Of a stretch of 44,328 nucleotides of DNA, positions 25,673 through 34,334 are shown one piece after another; position 1 is the first letter of the stretch; the number at the start of each line of letters is the position of its first letter. The position numbers were made by a program, and so were the translations under genes. Below the pieces are notes generated by a model. The model was given only the letters and a program-made list of their open reading frames with translations, was not told the DNA's origin and did not search any database. The DNA comes from Paenibacillus sp. Soil750 (lineage in GTDB: Bacteria > Bacillota > Bacilli > Paenibacillales > NBRC-103111), in NCBI RefSeq assembly GCF_001428045.1, contig NZ_LMSD01000022.1:1-44328 (forward strand), read 5' to 3'.

Positions 25673-26320
25673 ATGGACGACACCTTAATCAAAGTACTAC
25701 TAGTCGATGATCATGAGATGGTCAGAATTGGACTTGCAGCTGTTCTAGGGACGGAAGATGGGATTGAGGTCGTTGGCGAAGCTAGCAATGGCCACGATGG
25801 CATTCGTTTAGCTCAAGAATATCGTCCTGATGTGGTGCTGATGGACCTTGTTATGGAAGGTATGGATGGCATCGAAACGACAAGAAAATTACTGCAACTA
25901 TATCCAGACTGTAAAGTCATTGTATTGACTAGCTTCTTAGATGATGAGAAAATGTATCCAGTTATTGAAGCGGGTGCCTTCAGCTATTTGTTGAAAACCT
26001 CGCGAGCCTCCGAAATCGCGCAAGCGATTAGAGCCGCGGCCAAAGGACAATCGATTCTGGAGTCGCAGGTGGCTTCGAAAATCATGAACCGCTTCCGTCA
26101 ACCAAAGCCGGTTGCGGAGCCCCATGAGGAACTAACGGACCGCGAGATGGAAGTACTTCGATTGATCGCGAAAGGCAAATCGAATCAAGAGTTGGCTGAT
26201 GATTTATTCATCGGTGTGAAGACGGTGAAATTCCACGTCACCAACGTTCTATCCAAGCTTGGCGTAGAAGATCGCACGCAAGCGGCGATTTATGCCTTTA
26301 AGCACGGACTGGCGGAATAA
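25673..26320 (+). CDS. liaR: Cell-wall stress response regulator LiaR
   Basis: NarL/FixJ-type regulator of 215 residues. Receiver domain with VDDHE, phosphoacceptor Asp58 (VLMDLVMEGMDG) and LLKTS; C-terminal LuxR helix-turn-helix (ELTDREMEVLRLIAKGKSNQ; GVKTVKFHVTNVLSKLGV). ATG after GAGAGGAAG. Likely binds the palindrome at 22995-23010. Confidence 0.95.
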   Translation: MDDTLIKVLLVDDHEMVRIGLAAVLGTEDGIEVVGEASNGHDGIRLAQEYRPDVVLMDLVMEGMDGIETTRKLLQLYPDCKVIVLTSFLDDEKMYPVIEAGAFSYLLKTSRASEIAQAIRAAAKGQSILESQVASKIMNRFRQPKPVAEPHEELTDREMEVLRLIAKGKSNQELADDLFIGVKTVKFHVTNVLSKLGVEDRTQAAIYAFKHGLAE

Positions 26321-26338
26321 GGCAAGGGAGAGATAAAT

Positions 26339-26887
26339 TTGAATGTAGTCAAACAGATTTGGAGCTGGTTTGGTTCCATTGCAATTTCCTTTGTATTAGT
26401 CGTCTTTTTAGGTGTTTTTGTGTTTCAATCTACGAGAGTTAGCGGTCATTCGATGGATCCGACATTGCATGATAGTCAGCGCGTGTATGTTTCGAAGCTT
26501 TCGCATACGTTTCACTACGAACCCAATTATGAAGATATTGTCATTATCGATTCTAGGGTTGAAATGAAGCGGACTTTTAAAAATGATTTGTTGGACAGCC
26601 CATTGCTTAGCTTATTTGTTCGAGGCGATGATAAGCATGTATGGATCAAGCGTGTGATTGGTAAGCCTGGAGATCAGCTTGAGCTGAAGGATAATCAGAT
26701 GTACCGCAATGGTGAACTGCTGAATGAATCTTACATCAATGAGGAAATGAGAGCGAACGGGAACAAAAAGTGGACCGTTCCAGCTGATCATATTTTCGTG
26801 ATGGGGGATAATCGGAACAATAGCATGGATAGTCGTGTTATTGGCTTCATTCCTATTGACCATGTGCTAGGTAAAAAGCTATTTTAA
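26339..26887 (+). CDS. Type I signal peptidase
   Basis: Membrane-anchored protease of 182 residues that cleaves signal peptides from secreted proteins. One N-terminal helix (about 12-30), catalytic Ser38 in SGHSMDPTL, catalytic Lys104 in WIKRVIGKPGD, and the late motif GDNRNNSMDSR. Size fits SipS-type enzymes of Gram-positives. TTG start 18 bases after liaR, so it is the last gene of the lia operon; that link to wall stress is unusual and suggests extra secretion capacity under envelope damage. Confidence 0.94.
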   Translation: MNVVKQIWSWFGSIAISFVLVVFLGVFVFQSTRVSGHSMDPTLHDSQRVYVSKLSHTFHYEPNYEDIVIIDSRVEMKRTFKNDLLDSPLLSLFVRGDDKHVWIKRVIGKPGDQLELKDNQMYRNGELLNESYINEEMRANGNKKWTVPADHIFVMGDNRNNSMDSRVIGFIPIDHVLGKKLF

Positions 26888-26890
26888 ATG

Positions 26891-26942
26891 GAAAAGGCTG
26901 TATCACCCGTAGATGATTCTACTTGGGGATACAGCCTTTTTG
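26891..26942. terminator. Bidirectional terminator after the lia operon
   Basis: AAAAGGCTGTATC and GATACAGCCTTTTT form a long hairpin with an inner GTAGA/TCTAC stem; A-run on one side and T-run on the other serve both the lia operon and the convergent gene. Confidence 0.88.
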
Positions 26943-26946
26943 TTCC

Positions 26947-27642
26947 TCACATCTTCGCATCCAGCAATAAGCCACGCATCGGAACCGGCAAATATGCCTC
27001 AAGCTGCGATTGATACTGACCATATGGTTTAAGCGGTGATGTGGAGAGTTGAAACAAGGAGACGGAAGGCAGTTGTTGCAGACGATCAATACGGCTTACT
27101 AACGAGCTTGCGAAGTTGGTGAGATCAAGCAAGCTTTTGCGATGAATGCCACTAGGTTGATTAAGTTGCTTCTCTAATACTTCAGGTTGTAGGCTCAATT
27201 TGCCATTATCACTCTTGGTGATGCCAAGATCGTGCAGTGTGTTAGGCTTTGCTGCCCCTTCCAGACCTTGAAGCAGGGCATGACTCACGTAGTCAGGTGA
27301 ATCACCTAGCTGATCTTGCAACTCATTATATGTATGAATAAACGTTTGAAGGTTCTGGGTGATATCGGCTTGCGACTCTTTCGTCCGAGTGAACGCAGTC
27401 GTGTTGACGAGTGTTTGAGCGGATTGCTTGACAGTTTGCGTAGATTGAACTAAACCCGCCACGTCTTTGGCAGCCGTCTGTGCGAACTGCTTGTAGGCGA
27501 GTTGCTCATAAGGTAAATCCAACATTCGTCGTATCGTATTCGATTTACCACCGGAGACTGCACTTACAGCGCCAACACGGTAATAATCTTTATGAGTTTG
27601 ATACCTGTTCACCGCCATGACGGATGGATAAGCATTGATCAT
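26947..27642 (-). CDS. Orphan protein with FliD C-terminal-like signature
   Basis: Protein of 231 residues that I recognise only in part. The middle reads TQNLQTFIHTYNELQDQLG and then LHDLGITKSDNGKLSLQPEVLEKQL, closely like the FliD_C region of the flagellar cap protein (a helix with YNxL, then LGI-x-GKLSLD-x-L). There is no FliD N-terminal part and no flagellar gene nearby. No signal peptide. ATG after GAGGTGAT; an upstream GTG overlaps that site. It may be a relic or a small FliD-like export or assembly factor. Confidence 0.65.
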   Translation of the reverse strand: MINAYPSVMAVNRYQTHKDYYRVGAVSAVSGGKSNTIRRMLDLPYEQLAYKQFAQTAAKDVAGLVQSTQTVKQSAQTLVNTTAFTRTKESQADITQNLQTFIHTYNELQDQLGDSPDYVSHALLQGLEGAAKPNTLHDLGITKSDNGKLSLQPEVLEKQLNQPSGIHRKSLLDLTNFASSLVSRIDRLQQLPSVSLFQLSTSPLKPYGQYQSQLEAYLPVPMRGLLLDAKM

Positions 27643-27677
27643 TACGATCACCTCATTTCGTATACGTTAAGTATATC

Positions 27678-27695
27678 ACCCCAGTAGACTGGGGT
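27678..27695. promoter_or_regulatory. Palindrome in the divergent spacer
   Basis: ACCCCAGT and ACTGGGGT around AG form a perfect 8-bp inverted repeat between the FliD-like gene and the acetyltransferase gene. No T-run follows on either strand, so an operator shared by both genes is more likely than a terminator. Confidence 0.4.
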
Positions 27696-27772
27696 AAATT
27701 GGTACTTGTGGGGTCAATTACAGGTTTACCAACATAAGATAGCATTATTGCTTCTTGTGGAGGCGGTGCCAT

Positions 27773-28219
27773 GTGATACGCAAACGGTTGGCTACCATTG
27801 ACGACCCCGCTATATATCGATTAGTTGTTGAACAATTAGTTCCTTTTTCCAGAATGTATGATTCAGGTAATTCTGTGACATACTCAGAGATCCGTAAGCG
27901 ACTGAACGCCAATAAAACGTTCGTCATCGCCAAAGGGTACAAACGGCCTTACGGCTTCATTTCCGTCATACGTAAATCAAGTAAGCTCTTCATAGATATG
28001 CTGGCTGTTGATCCGCGTGAGCAGGGCAAAGGCATTGGACATACACTTATGAAAGCTGCAGAAGACTACGGGCTTAGTGAACGTTGTCATACGGTGGAGC
28101 TATTTGTTGATGACAGCAATCCGAAGGCAATACGATTTTATAGTAAAAGAGGGTATGAGATTGATTCTTATGTACCTGATCTTAGCTGTTACCGTATGAA
28201 TAAAAAGTTGAAACGTTGA
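27773..28219 (+). CDS. GNAT-family N-acetyltransferase
   Basis: Acetyltransferase of 148 residues with the acetyl-CoA binding loop in motif A (MLAVDPREQGKGIGHTLMKAAEDYG) and motif B (NPKAIRFYSKRGYEID). Substrate unknown. I choose GTG 27773, 7 bases after GGAGGCGG. Divergent from the FliD-like gene with the palindrome between them. Confidence 0.9.
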   Translation: MIRKRLATIDDPAIYRLVVEQLVPFSRMYDSGNSVTYSEIRKRLNANKTFVIAKGYKRPYGFISVIRKSSKLFIDMLAVDPREQGKGIGHTLMKAAEDYGLSERCHTVELFVDDSNPKAIRFYSKRGYEIDSYVPDLSCYRMNKKLKR

Positions 28220-28223
28220 GGAA

Positions 28224-28257
28224 AGGGCTGTAGATGAGGTATACATCCACAGCCTTG
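28224..28257. terminator. Hairpin between convergent genes
   Basis: AAGGGCTGT and ACAGCCTT with GATG/CATC inside, between the acetyltransferase and the Lsm-like gene. T-runs on both sides are short, so it is a weak terminator at best. Confidence 0.5.
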
Positions 28258-28264
28258 ATTTCCG

Positions 28265-28621
28265 TCATTCACTAAACATGGCGGCAATATAGTCGATTTG
28301 AATATCTACTGGACCCGTGGGTCTAACCGGTGGTCCTCCAAAACGGATGAGACCGAAGGAAGACAGCTGATCTTCTGTTGATGGCTGAGTCGGTGCAGCG
28401 GGTTGAGCGTGCTTCTTTTTCCCCTTTTTGTTAAGTGTGGGTTTGGTACTTTTGGAAGAGGACTTCGTGTTCGCTTGTTGATTGTCATTTAGGATGAGCT
28501 TGTTTTTCTCTACGCGACTGACGATTCCATATATCTCAGAGCCATTCGTTAAGAAGACAAGAACAGGTTTTCCGACAAGATTTTTGCAACTTTTTTCGGT
28601 GATTGGATGAAAGGGTTGCAT
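28265..28621 (-). CDS. Small Lsm-like hypothetical protein
   Basis: Protein of 118 residues. Residues 13-45 (LVGKPVLVFLTNGSEIYGIVSRVEKNKLIL) have the strand pattern of an Sm/Lsm-type barrel; a Lys/Ser-rich linker and a C-terminal segment follow. Found in spore formers as uncharacterised proteins of this build, as far as I recall. ATG 9 bases after GGAGGTG. Function unknown; RNA binding would be a guess. Confidence 0.7.
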   Translation of the reverse strand: MQPFHPITEKSCKNLVGKPVLVFLTNGSEIYGIVSRVEKNKLILNDNQQANTKSSSKSTKPTLNKKGKKKHAQPAAPTQPSTEDQLSSFGLIRFGGPPVRPTGPVDIQIDYIAAMFSE

Positions 28622-28749
28622 GACTAAGGGCACCTCCGTATTCGTATGTACTGTTAGCCTATGCCACGTATAATGTAACGGTATAGACGGATGTCTATTT
28701 TCTTATAAGAAAATGTTATGAGTTAAAGTGACTATATAAGTTGAATAGC

Positions 28750-28778
28750 TTGACAATTTTAGGTATGCTAAGCATATT
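28750..28778 (+). promoter_or_regulatory. Promoter of zwf
   Basis: TTGACA, 17-base spacer, CATATT, about 34 bases before the zwf start codon; a consensus -35 box with a fair -10. Confidence 0.6.
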
Positions 28779-28811
28779 AACTAATTCTAATAGAGAAAGA
28801 ATGATGCATAG

Positions 28812-30347
28812 ATGAGTGGAGCTGTGTTTTATATTTTCGGAGCAACGGGTGATTTAGCGAAAAGAAAACTGTTTCCAGCCTTTTATAGCCTTTATCGAGA
28901 AGGCAAGCTGGGAGATAACTTTGCTGTAGTTGGTCTGGCTCGCAGACCCCGTACGAATGAGCAATTCCGTGAAGACGTGAAAAATTCGATTCAAGAATTC
29001 GCTCGTTACAAAAATACGGATGCTGCAGAATGGGAGAAATTCGCCCAAAGATTTGAGTACATGTCACTCGACATTAACAATGTTGCAGGTTTCCATGAAC
29101 TGAATACACTGACAGCGAAATTGGATGAGAAGTATCAAACGGGCGGTAACCGTCTGTTCTATTTGGCGCTTGCGCCTGAGTTGTTCGGTAATGTGTCGTA
29201 CAATTTAAGTGAAGGCGGCTTGCTCCAAACGGAGGGTTGGCATCGCTTGGTTATTGAAAAACCATTCGGCTACGATTTGCCGTCTGCGGAGCGTTTGAAT
29301 GGACAACTTCGTCAAGTGTTCGAAGAGAAGGATATTTACCGTATCGATCATTACTTGGGTAAAGAAATGGTCCAAAACATCGAGTTCGTTCGTTTCGCGA
29401 ATGCTTTCTTCGAGCCGCTTTGGAATAATAAATACATAGCGAACATCCAGATCACGCTCAGTGAGACTGTGGGTGTAGAAGAGCGCGGCGGCTACTATGA
29501 CCACTCTGGTGCTCTTCGCGATATGGGTCAAAATCACATGCTGCAAATGCTGATGATGATGGCGATGGAACCACCTAGCCGTCTACATCCGGAGGATATC
29601 CGTGATGAGAAGGTGAAGGTACTCCGTTCACTCCGTTTGTTCGAAGACGGGGATGATGTCCGTGCGAACGTGGTTCGCGGTCAATATGCCAGCGGTTCTG
29701 CCAAAGGCAAAGCACTTCCTGCATACCGTGAAGAGGATTCTGTGAATCCGCAATCGACGACAGAAACTTATTTTGCAGCACGTGTTCACGTGGATAATTT
29801 CCGCTGGGCGGGTGTGCCATTCTATATTCGTACTGGAAAACGACTACCGGTCAAAACGACTGAGGTGGTTGTCGAATTCAAGAACATTCCAAACAATGTC
29901 TATTTGGCTAAAAAGCATGAGCTTGAGCCGAATCTGCTCGTATTCCGAGTGAATCCGATGGAAGGCATCTATTTGAAAATGAACGCGAAGCAACCTGGTT
30001 CAGAAGGCGTGATCGTACCCGTTGCGATGGACTTCTGCCAAAGCTGTCAAATCGGCATCAATACGCCAGAGGCTTACGAGCGCTTGCTGTATGATGCAAC
30101 TCGCGGAGATTCCACTTACTTTACACGTTGGGATGAAGTGGCGCTTGCATGGTCTTATGTGGATCGCATTGCAGCTGCATGGGGCGAACAGACAGATGAC
30201 CTTAAGCACTATCCAGCTGGCTCATGGGGGCCTGCAGAAGCAGCGAAGCTCCTGAGTGACGATGGATTCAAGTGGTGGCCGATAAATGGCCAGAATGAAG
30301 GGGAAGTCGATTGGGAAGCTGTTCAGAAAACAACCGTATTGGCGTAA
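28812..30347 (+). CDS. zwf: Glucose-6-phosphate 1-dehydrogenase
   Basis: Enzyme of 511 residues, normal length, oxidising glucose 6-phosphate with NADP+ to start the pentose phosphate pathway. N-terminal nucleotide motif FGATGDLAKRKLFPA (7-21), active-site stretch RIDHYLGKEMVQN, and family motifs VIEKPFG and FYIRTGKRL. Monocistronic: own promoter, own perfect terminator. The ribosome-binding site (GAGAAAGAA) is weak. Confidence 0.97.
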   Translation: MSGAVFYIFGATGDLAKRKLFPAFYSLYREGKLGDNFAVVGLARRPRTNEQFREDVKNSIQEFARYKNTDAAEWEKFAQRFEYMSLDINNVAGFHELNTLTAKLDEKYQTGGNRLFYLALAPELFGNVSYNLSEGGLLQTEGWHRLVIEKPFGYDLPSAERLNGQLRQVFEEKDIYRIDHYLGKEMVQNIEFVRFANAFFEPLWNNKYIANIQITLSETVGVEERGGYYDHSGALRDMGQNHMLQMLMMMAMEPPSRLHPEDIRDEKVKVLRSLRLFEDGDDVRANVVRGQYASGSAKGKALPAYREEDSVNPQSTTETYFAARVHVDNFRWAGVPFYIRTGKRLPVKTTEVVVEFKNIPNNVYLAKKHELEPNLLVFRVNPMEGIYLKMNAKQPGSEGVIVPVAMDFCQSCQIGINTPEAYERLLYDATRGDSTYFTRWDEVALAWSYVDRIAAAWGEQTDDLKHYPAGSWGPAEAAKLLSDDGFKWWPINGQNEGEVDWEAVQKTTVLA

Positions 30348-30361
30348 AATAGGGAGTTTAT

Positions 30362-30391
30362 CCAACAGGCGAATTCGCCTGTTGGTTTTTT
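30362..30391 (+). terminator. Rho-independent terminator of zwf
   Basis: Perfect palindrome with arms CCAACAGGCGAA and TTCGCCTGTTGG followed by six T. Confidence 0.92.
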
Positions 30392-30517
30392 GCGTGTGGG
30401 TACAAGCGGAGCAAGAAATCACTTGATGCTGTCGAGTCTGGACGATGTATCGGACACAATTTGTGGTATACTAGTGCATATGGCCATTTTTTCATTTTAT
30501 ACACTTGAGGTGCATCG

Positions 30518-31594
30518 ATGTCACGAAGAGCGTTTGTGCGATGGCTGCTTGCCATTGGGGCTGTTTTAGTAGGTTTAAGTGCTTGGTTTAGTCTGTTGGT
30601 TAAGAAAAAATTCATTCCCGAGGAACAGGCTATAGCCGCACCCGTAGCTACCTCTGAGCCTCCTCAACAAGCTACGCCAGCGCCTTCGGAGGAACCTCTG
30701 CCTCTTGGCCCGTTGATGTCCTTTTTTATCCTAAGTGATCTTCATGTTACAGCTGGAGATTCTCTTCCCAACAAAAAGCTTAGACTTGCGTTAGATGATG
30801 TCACTCAGTTCGATGGTCCTGTCGATGCGATTATGCTGACCGGTGATTTGACGGATACAGGTACCGAGGTTGACTATAAGGCATTGCGTGCCATAATGAA
30901 TAATTATAAGCTTCCTCCTATTCATGGGAACATGGGGAATCATGATTATTATACGATTTGGATCAATAAAGCGAATAGTTGGGATCAGGATAACGTACCG
31001 AATGGCAAAAGTGATGCGGTAAGTAGAGAGCAGTTCAAGAAGTTCATGGGCTATACTTCTATTTATAATGATTTTACAACGAACGGACACTCTATCCTAT
31101 TGCTGTCACAAGAAGCTTACGTGCAAGAGAAGCCCGAAGTGGGTGAAGGTGCATGGTACTCCGATGAGCAACTCGCTTGGTTCAAAGGAAGACTGGGCAA
31201 TTTATATAAACCAGGAAGACCGCTTTTCGTGATGACACATCAACCATTGCCACCTGTTGGCACCGACGGGGCTACTCACCAACTCATTCGGGCTATTCAG
31301 TTCCGAGAAACGTTGAAGCCTTACAAGAATGTATTCGTCTTCTGTGGTCATCGTCATCAGGATTTTCAGAATGGGACACCGCACTATATTCAGGAAACGT
31401 TCCATTATTTCCATAATGCCTCAGTAGGGAGAACGCTGAATCGGGCGTACCAGCAAACGGCACAGGATAAAGCACAGGGTATTTATGTGCAAGTATTTGC
31501 AGATAAAGTGGTTGTGCGCGGCAGGGAATTCAGCAATCGTACGTTCATTGAAGAAGCGAACTGGACGGTTCCCTTGGAGAAAGCACATGCTTGA
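30518..31594 (+). CDS. Membrane-anchored or secreted metallophosphoesterase
   Basis: Protein of 358 residues. N-terminal hydrophobic segment (about 7-27) after SRRAFVRW, a Pro/Ala/Glu-rich linker to about 65, then a calcineurin-like phosphoesterase domain with all metal motifs: SDLHV, GDLTD, GNHD, THQP and GHRH. The substrate (nucleotide, phospholipid or wall phosphodiester) cannot be told. SRRAFVRWLL near the N-terminus is Tat-like (R-R-x-F-x), which would suit export of a metal-loaded enzyme. ATG after TTGAGGTG. Confidence 0.9.
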   Translation: MSRRAFVRWLLAIGAVLVGLSAWFSLLVKKKFIPEEQAIAAPVATSEPPQQATPAPSEEPLPLGPLMSFFILSDLHVTAGDSLPNKKLRLALDDVTQFDGPVDAIMLTGDLTDTGTEVDYKALRAIMNNYKLPPIHGNMGNHDYYTIWINKANSWDQDNVPNGKSDAVSREQFKKFMGYTSIYNDFTTNGHSILLLSQEAYVQEKPEVGEGAWYSDEQLAWFKGRLGNLYKPGRPLFVMTHQPLPPVGTDGATHQLIRAIQFRETLKPYKNVFVFCGHRHQDFQNGTPHYIQETFHYFHNASVGRTLNRAYQQTAQDKAQGIYVQVFADKVVVRGREFSNRTFIEEANWTVPLEKAHA

Positions 31595-31623
31595 TTCTAA
31601 AGTAGTCATAGGTATAAGTACGT

Positions 31624-31790
31624 GTTCAAAAAGTCCGGTTTTCAGCACCGAGAGGATTGAAAGAAGCTAGGAAATGAGGAGCGGAGCGTAGTGAGAGCTA
31701 CGTGAGCACCGGAAGTTCCGGCTGAATTCAATATTCGATGTCGAATACGCTTCATGGACTACTTCGTGATCAAAAGTGGACTTTTTGAAC
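31624..31790. repeat. Inverted-repeat-bounded structured element
   Basis: A 167-base element between the phosphoesterase and prfC. The ends are inverted repeats (GTTCAAAAAGTCC with GGACTTTTTGAAC; about 17 of 19 positions match with flanks). Inside lie several small stems: GCGTAG/CTACG, CCGGAA/TTCCGG and TATTCGA/TCGAATA. No reading frame of note. I recall similar palindromic elements in many Paenibacillus intergenic regions, so it is probably a dispersed MITE-like repeat; copy number must be checked. Confidence 0.75.
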
Positions 31791-31823
31791 TACCTCTAAA
31801 AGAAGAAGGGAATAAACGAACAC

Positions 31824-33407
31824 ATGAAAACGCAACTCACTAAACTTCTCGAAACGGAAGTCGCTAAACGACGGACGTTCGCGATTATTTCTCACCCGGA
31901 TGCGGGAAAAACAACATTAACAGAGAAACTGCTTTTGTTCGGGGGGGCAATTCGCTTAGCCGGAACGGTTAAAGGTCGTAAAGCTAGTAAACATGCTACA
32001 TCAGACTGGATGGAAATTGAGAAACAACGGGGTATCTCCGTAACGTCAAGCGTTATGCAGTTCGACTATGAAGGTCACCGCGTCAATATTCTAGATACAC
32101 CAGGTCACCAAGACTTTAGTGAGGACACCTACCGTACGTTGACAGCCGCGGATAGTGCGGTAATGTTGATCGATGTTGCCAAAGGGGTCGAGACCCAAAC
32201 GAAGAAGCTTTTCCAAGTATGTCGTATGCGTGGGATTCCTATTTTCACATTCATTAATAAATTGGATCGTGAGGGTCGTGATCCGTTCGAGTTGCTGGAA
32301 GAACTTGAAGAAGTACTCGGCATTCGTTCTTATCCGATGAACTGGCCAATTGGGTCAGGGAAGCAGTTCTGTGGGGTTTACGATCGCGGGAAATCGCAGC
32401 TAGAGCTCTACCAAGGCGATGACCACAAGGATATTGAAGTCCGCAAGGTAGATGGCGTAGAAGATCCGTTAGTGAAGCAAATCGCAGGTGAGTTCTTACA
32501 CAAGCAATTGTGCGGAGATATCGAGCTGTTGGATGTTGCTGGTGACCCTTTTGATATGGAGAAAGTGATGAAGGGTGAGCTTACGCCTGTTTTCTTCGGG
32601 AGTGCGGTGAACAATTTCGGTGTTCAGACGTTCCTCGAGAACTTCCTGCAACTAGCTCCACAACCAGAGCCGCGCACGAGCACAGCTGGTGTGATCGAGC
32701 CAACGAGAGAGAAATTCTCTGGTTATGTGTTCAAAATTCAAGCGAATATGAACCCAGCTCACCGCGACCGCGTAGCTTTCTTGCGTATCGTTTCCGGAAA
32801 GTTCGAACGGGGAATGTCCGTGAAGCATGTAAGGCTTGGCAAGGATATCAAGCTGGCACAGCCGCAGCAGTTCCTAGCCCAAGATCGTGATATCGTGGAA
32901 GAGGCTTTCCCGGGGGATATCATTGGTCTATTCGATCCAGGTATTTTCCGTATCGGCGATTCCTTAAGCGAAGGAGAAGAGGTCATCTTCGATGAGCTTC
33001 CAACCTTCTCACCAGAGCTATTCAGCAAAGTATCGATCAAAAATGCTTTGAAACAAAAGCAGTTCTTGAAAGGGATCGATCAGTTGACGGAAGAAGGGAT
33101 GATTCAAGTCTTCACGACAATTGGTTTCGAAGATATGATTCTTGGTGTCGTAGGTCAACTTCAATTCGAGGTACTGGAGCATCGGATGAAATCGGAGTAT
33201 GGTGTGGATATTCTTCTGCAACGTCAGAATTATCAATTCGCGCGTTGGATTATCGATGATAAAATCGATCCAGCTAAGTTCCGCATTAACTCCCAATTGG
33301 TCAAAGACAAGAAAGGGAATTTCGTAGGCTTGTTCGAAAGTGAATATGCACTGCGCTCTTCCATAGATAAAAATCCAACCGCACAGTTCTTAACAAGTGC
33401 GCCTTAA
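31824..33407 (+). CDS. prfC: Peptide chain release factor 3
   Basis: Translational GTPase of 527 residues that frees class I release factors from the ribosome after peptide release. G1 ISHPDAGKTTL, switch region EKQRGISVTSS, G3 DTPGHQDF, G4 INKLD, then the RF3-specific domains II/III. Full length. ATG with AGAAGAAGGG upstream. The repeat element ends 33 bases before it. Confidence 0.97.
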   Translation: MKTQLTKLLETEVAKRRTFAIISHPDAGKTTLTEKLLLFGGAIRLAGTVKGRKASKHATSDWMEIEKQRGISVTSSVMQFDYEGHRVNILDTPGHQDFSEDTYRTLTAADSAVMLIDVAKGVETQTKKLFQVCRMRGIPIFTFINKLDREGRDPFELLEELEEVLGIRSYPMNWPIGSGKQFCGVYDRGKSQLELYQGDDHKDIEVRKVDGVEDPLVKQIAGEFLHKQLCGDIELLDVAGDPFDMEKVMKGELTPVFFGSAVNNFGVQTFLENFLQLAPQPEPRTSTAGVIEPTREKFSGYVFKIQANMNPAHRDRVAFLRIVSGKFERGMSVKHVRLGKDIKLAQPQQFLAQDRDIVEEAFPGDIIGLFDPGIFRIGDSLSEGEEVIFDELPTFSPELFSKVSIKNALKQKQFLKGIDQLTEEGMIQVFTTIGFEDMILGVVGQLQFEVLEHRMKSEYGVDILLQRQNYQFARWIIDDKIDPAKFRINSQLVKDKKGNFVGLFESEYALRSSIDKNPTAQFLTSAP

Positions 33408-33422
33408 TAGCTAGACATGATA

Positions 33423-33470
33423 AAGAGGCTCTCCTGATAGATTTCAGGGGGAGCCTCTTCTTGTATTTTT
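33423..33470 (+). terminator. Rho-independent terminator of prfC
   Basis: AAGAGGCTC and GAGCCTCTT with inner TCCTGA/TCAGGG pairing, then a T-rich end. Confidence 0.85.
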
Positions 33471-33533
33471 GTCGCCAATGCTCTGTTACCTTCATACACT
33501 AGGATGGGGTGAATTCGAAGCTGGAGGCCTGGT

Positions 33534-34334
33534 ATGAAGAGAATTAGGAAGAAGAGTACAAAGAAACCGATAAGCTTGAGGAAGGCAAGATACGTAAGTA
33601 GTAAAATTGGCAAAACGAAGGCTGTCGAGTCTGTCGAATCACTTCGCAAGTATGTGCCAAGTACCAAACGTATGAATTCAGTCACCTTACAAGAAATGCT
33701 CGAACAATATAAAATGGTCTACGTAAAACCCAATATTGGGATGTTTGGGAACGGTGTGATTCGTATCGAGTTAACAGGGGAAGAGGCAGAACGGTCCTAT
33801 TCTTACCAATCTGGAGTCACCATCAAAAGGTTCAAAACCTTCAATGACATGTACGTATCACTCCTAAAGGTGACAAGGAAACGGCGTTATTTAGTACAGA
33901 AAGGGATTCATTTGTTGACTTACAAGGGAAATCGTTTTGATCTCCGCGTCATGGTGCAGCAAACGCCTGCTCGAAAATGGGAGACAACGGGGATTATTGG
34001 CCGCGTGGCACATCCCGCAAAGATTGTTACGAACTTTCATAATGGGGGCACGTTGAAATCGGTGGATACTTTGTTAAAGAAGTATTTGCCCCGGGCGGAG
34101 AGAACTGGATATGTGAACGAGCTGCAAGTCATGGGTATACAGGTGGCTAAGGCGATTAATACTCGGTATAGAGGGGTAAAAGAGATAGGCGTTGATGTAG
34201 CCTTAGATAAAGATTTGCAGCCATGGATTCTTGAAGTGAATACGAGTCCGGATCCTTATATTTTCCGGAGATTAAAGGATAAGCGCATTTTTGCCAAAAT
34301 CAGAAGATACGCCAAAGCATACGGCCGGTTATGA
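33534..34334 (+). CDS. YheC/YheD-type ATP-grasp spore protein
   Basis: Protein of 266 residues. A very basic N-terminus (KRIRKKSTKK) is followed by an ATP-grasp-like domain: VYVKPNIGMFGNGVIRI (nucleotide-binding lysine region), LVQKGIHLLTYKGNRFDLRVMVQ and the metal site near GVDVALDKDLQPWILEVNTSPDP. The family is known as endospore coat-associated YheC/YheD. Catalytic reaction not established; probably a ligase acting on a spore-coat peptide. ATG after GGAGG. Its stop codon overlaps that of the convergent gene. Confidence 0.9.
   Translation: MKRIRKKSTKKPISLRKARYVSSKIGKTKAVESVESLRKYVPSTKRMNSVTLQEMLEQYKMVYVKPNIGMFGNGVIRIELTGEEAERSYSYQSGVTIKRFKTFNDMYVSLLKVTRKRRYLVQKGIHLLTYKGNRFDLRVMVQQTPARKWETTGIIGRVAHPAKIVTNFHNGGTLKSVDTLLKKYLPRAERTGYVNELQVMGIQVAKAINTRYRGVKEIGVDVALDKDLQPWILEVNTSPDPYIFRRLKDKRIFAKIRRYAKAYGRL

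Noticed and set aside
31421..31670. Small frames overlapping the end of the phosphoesterase gene and the repeat element
   Set aside because: No start sites or similarity; they cross the inverted-repeat element.
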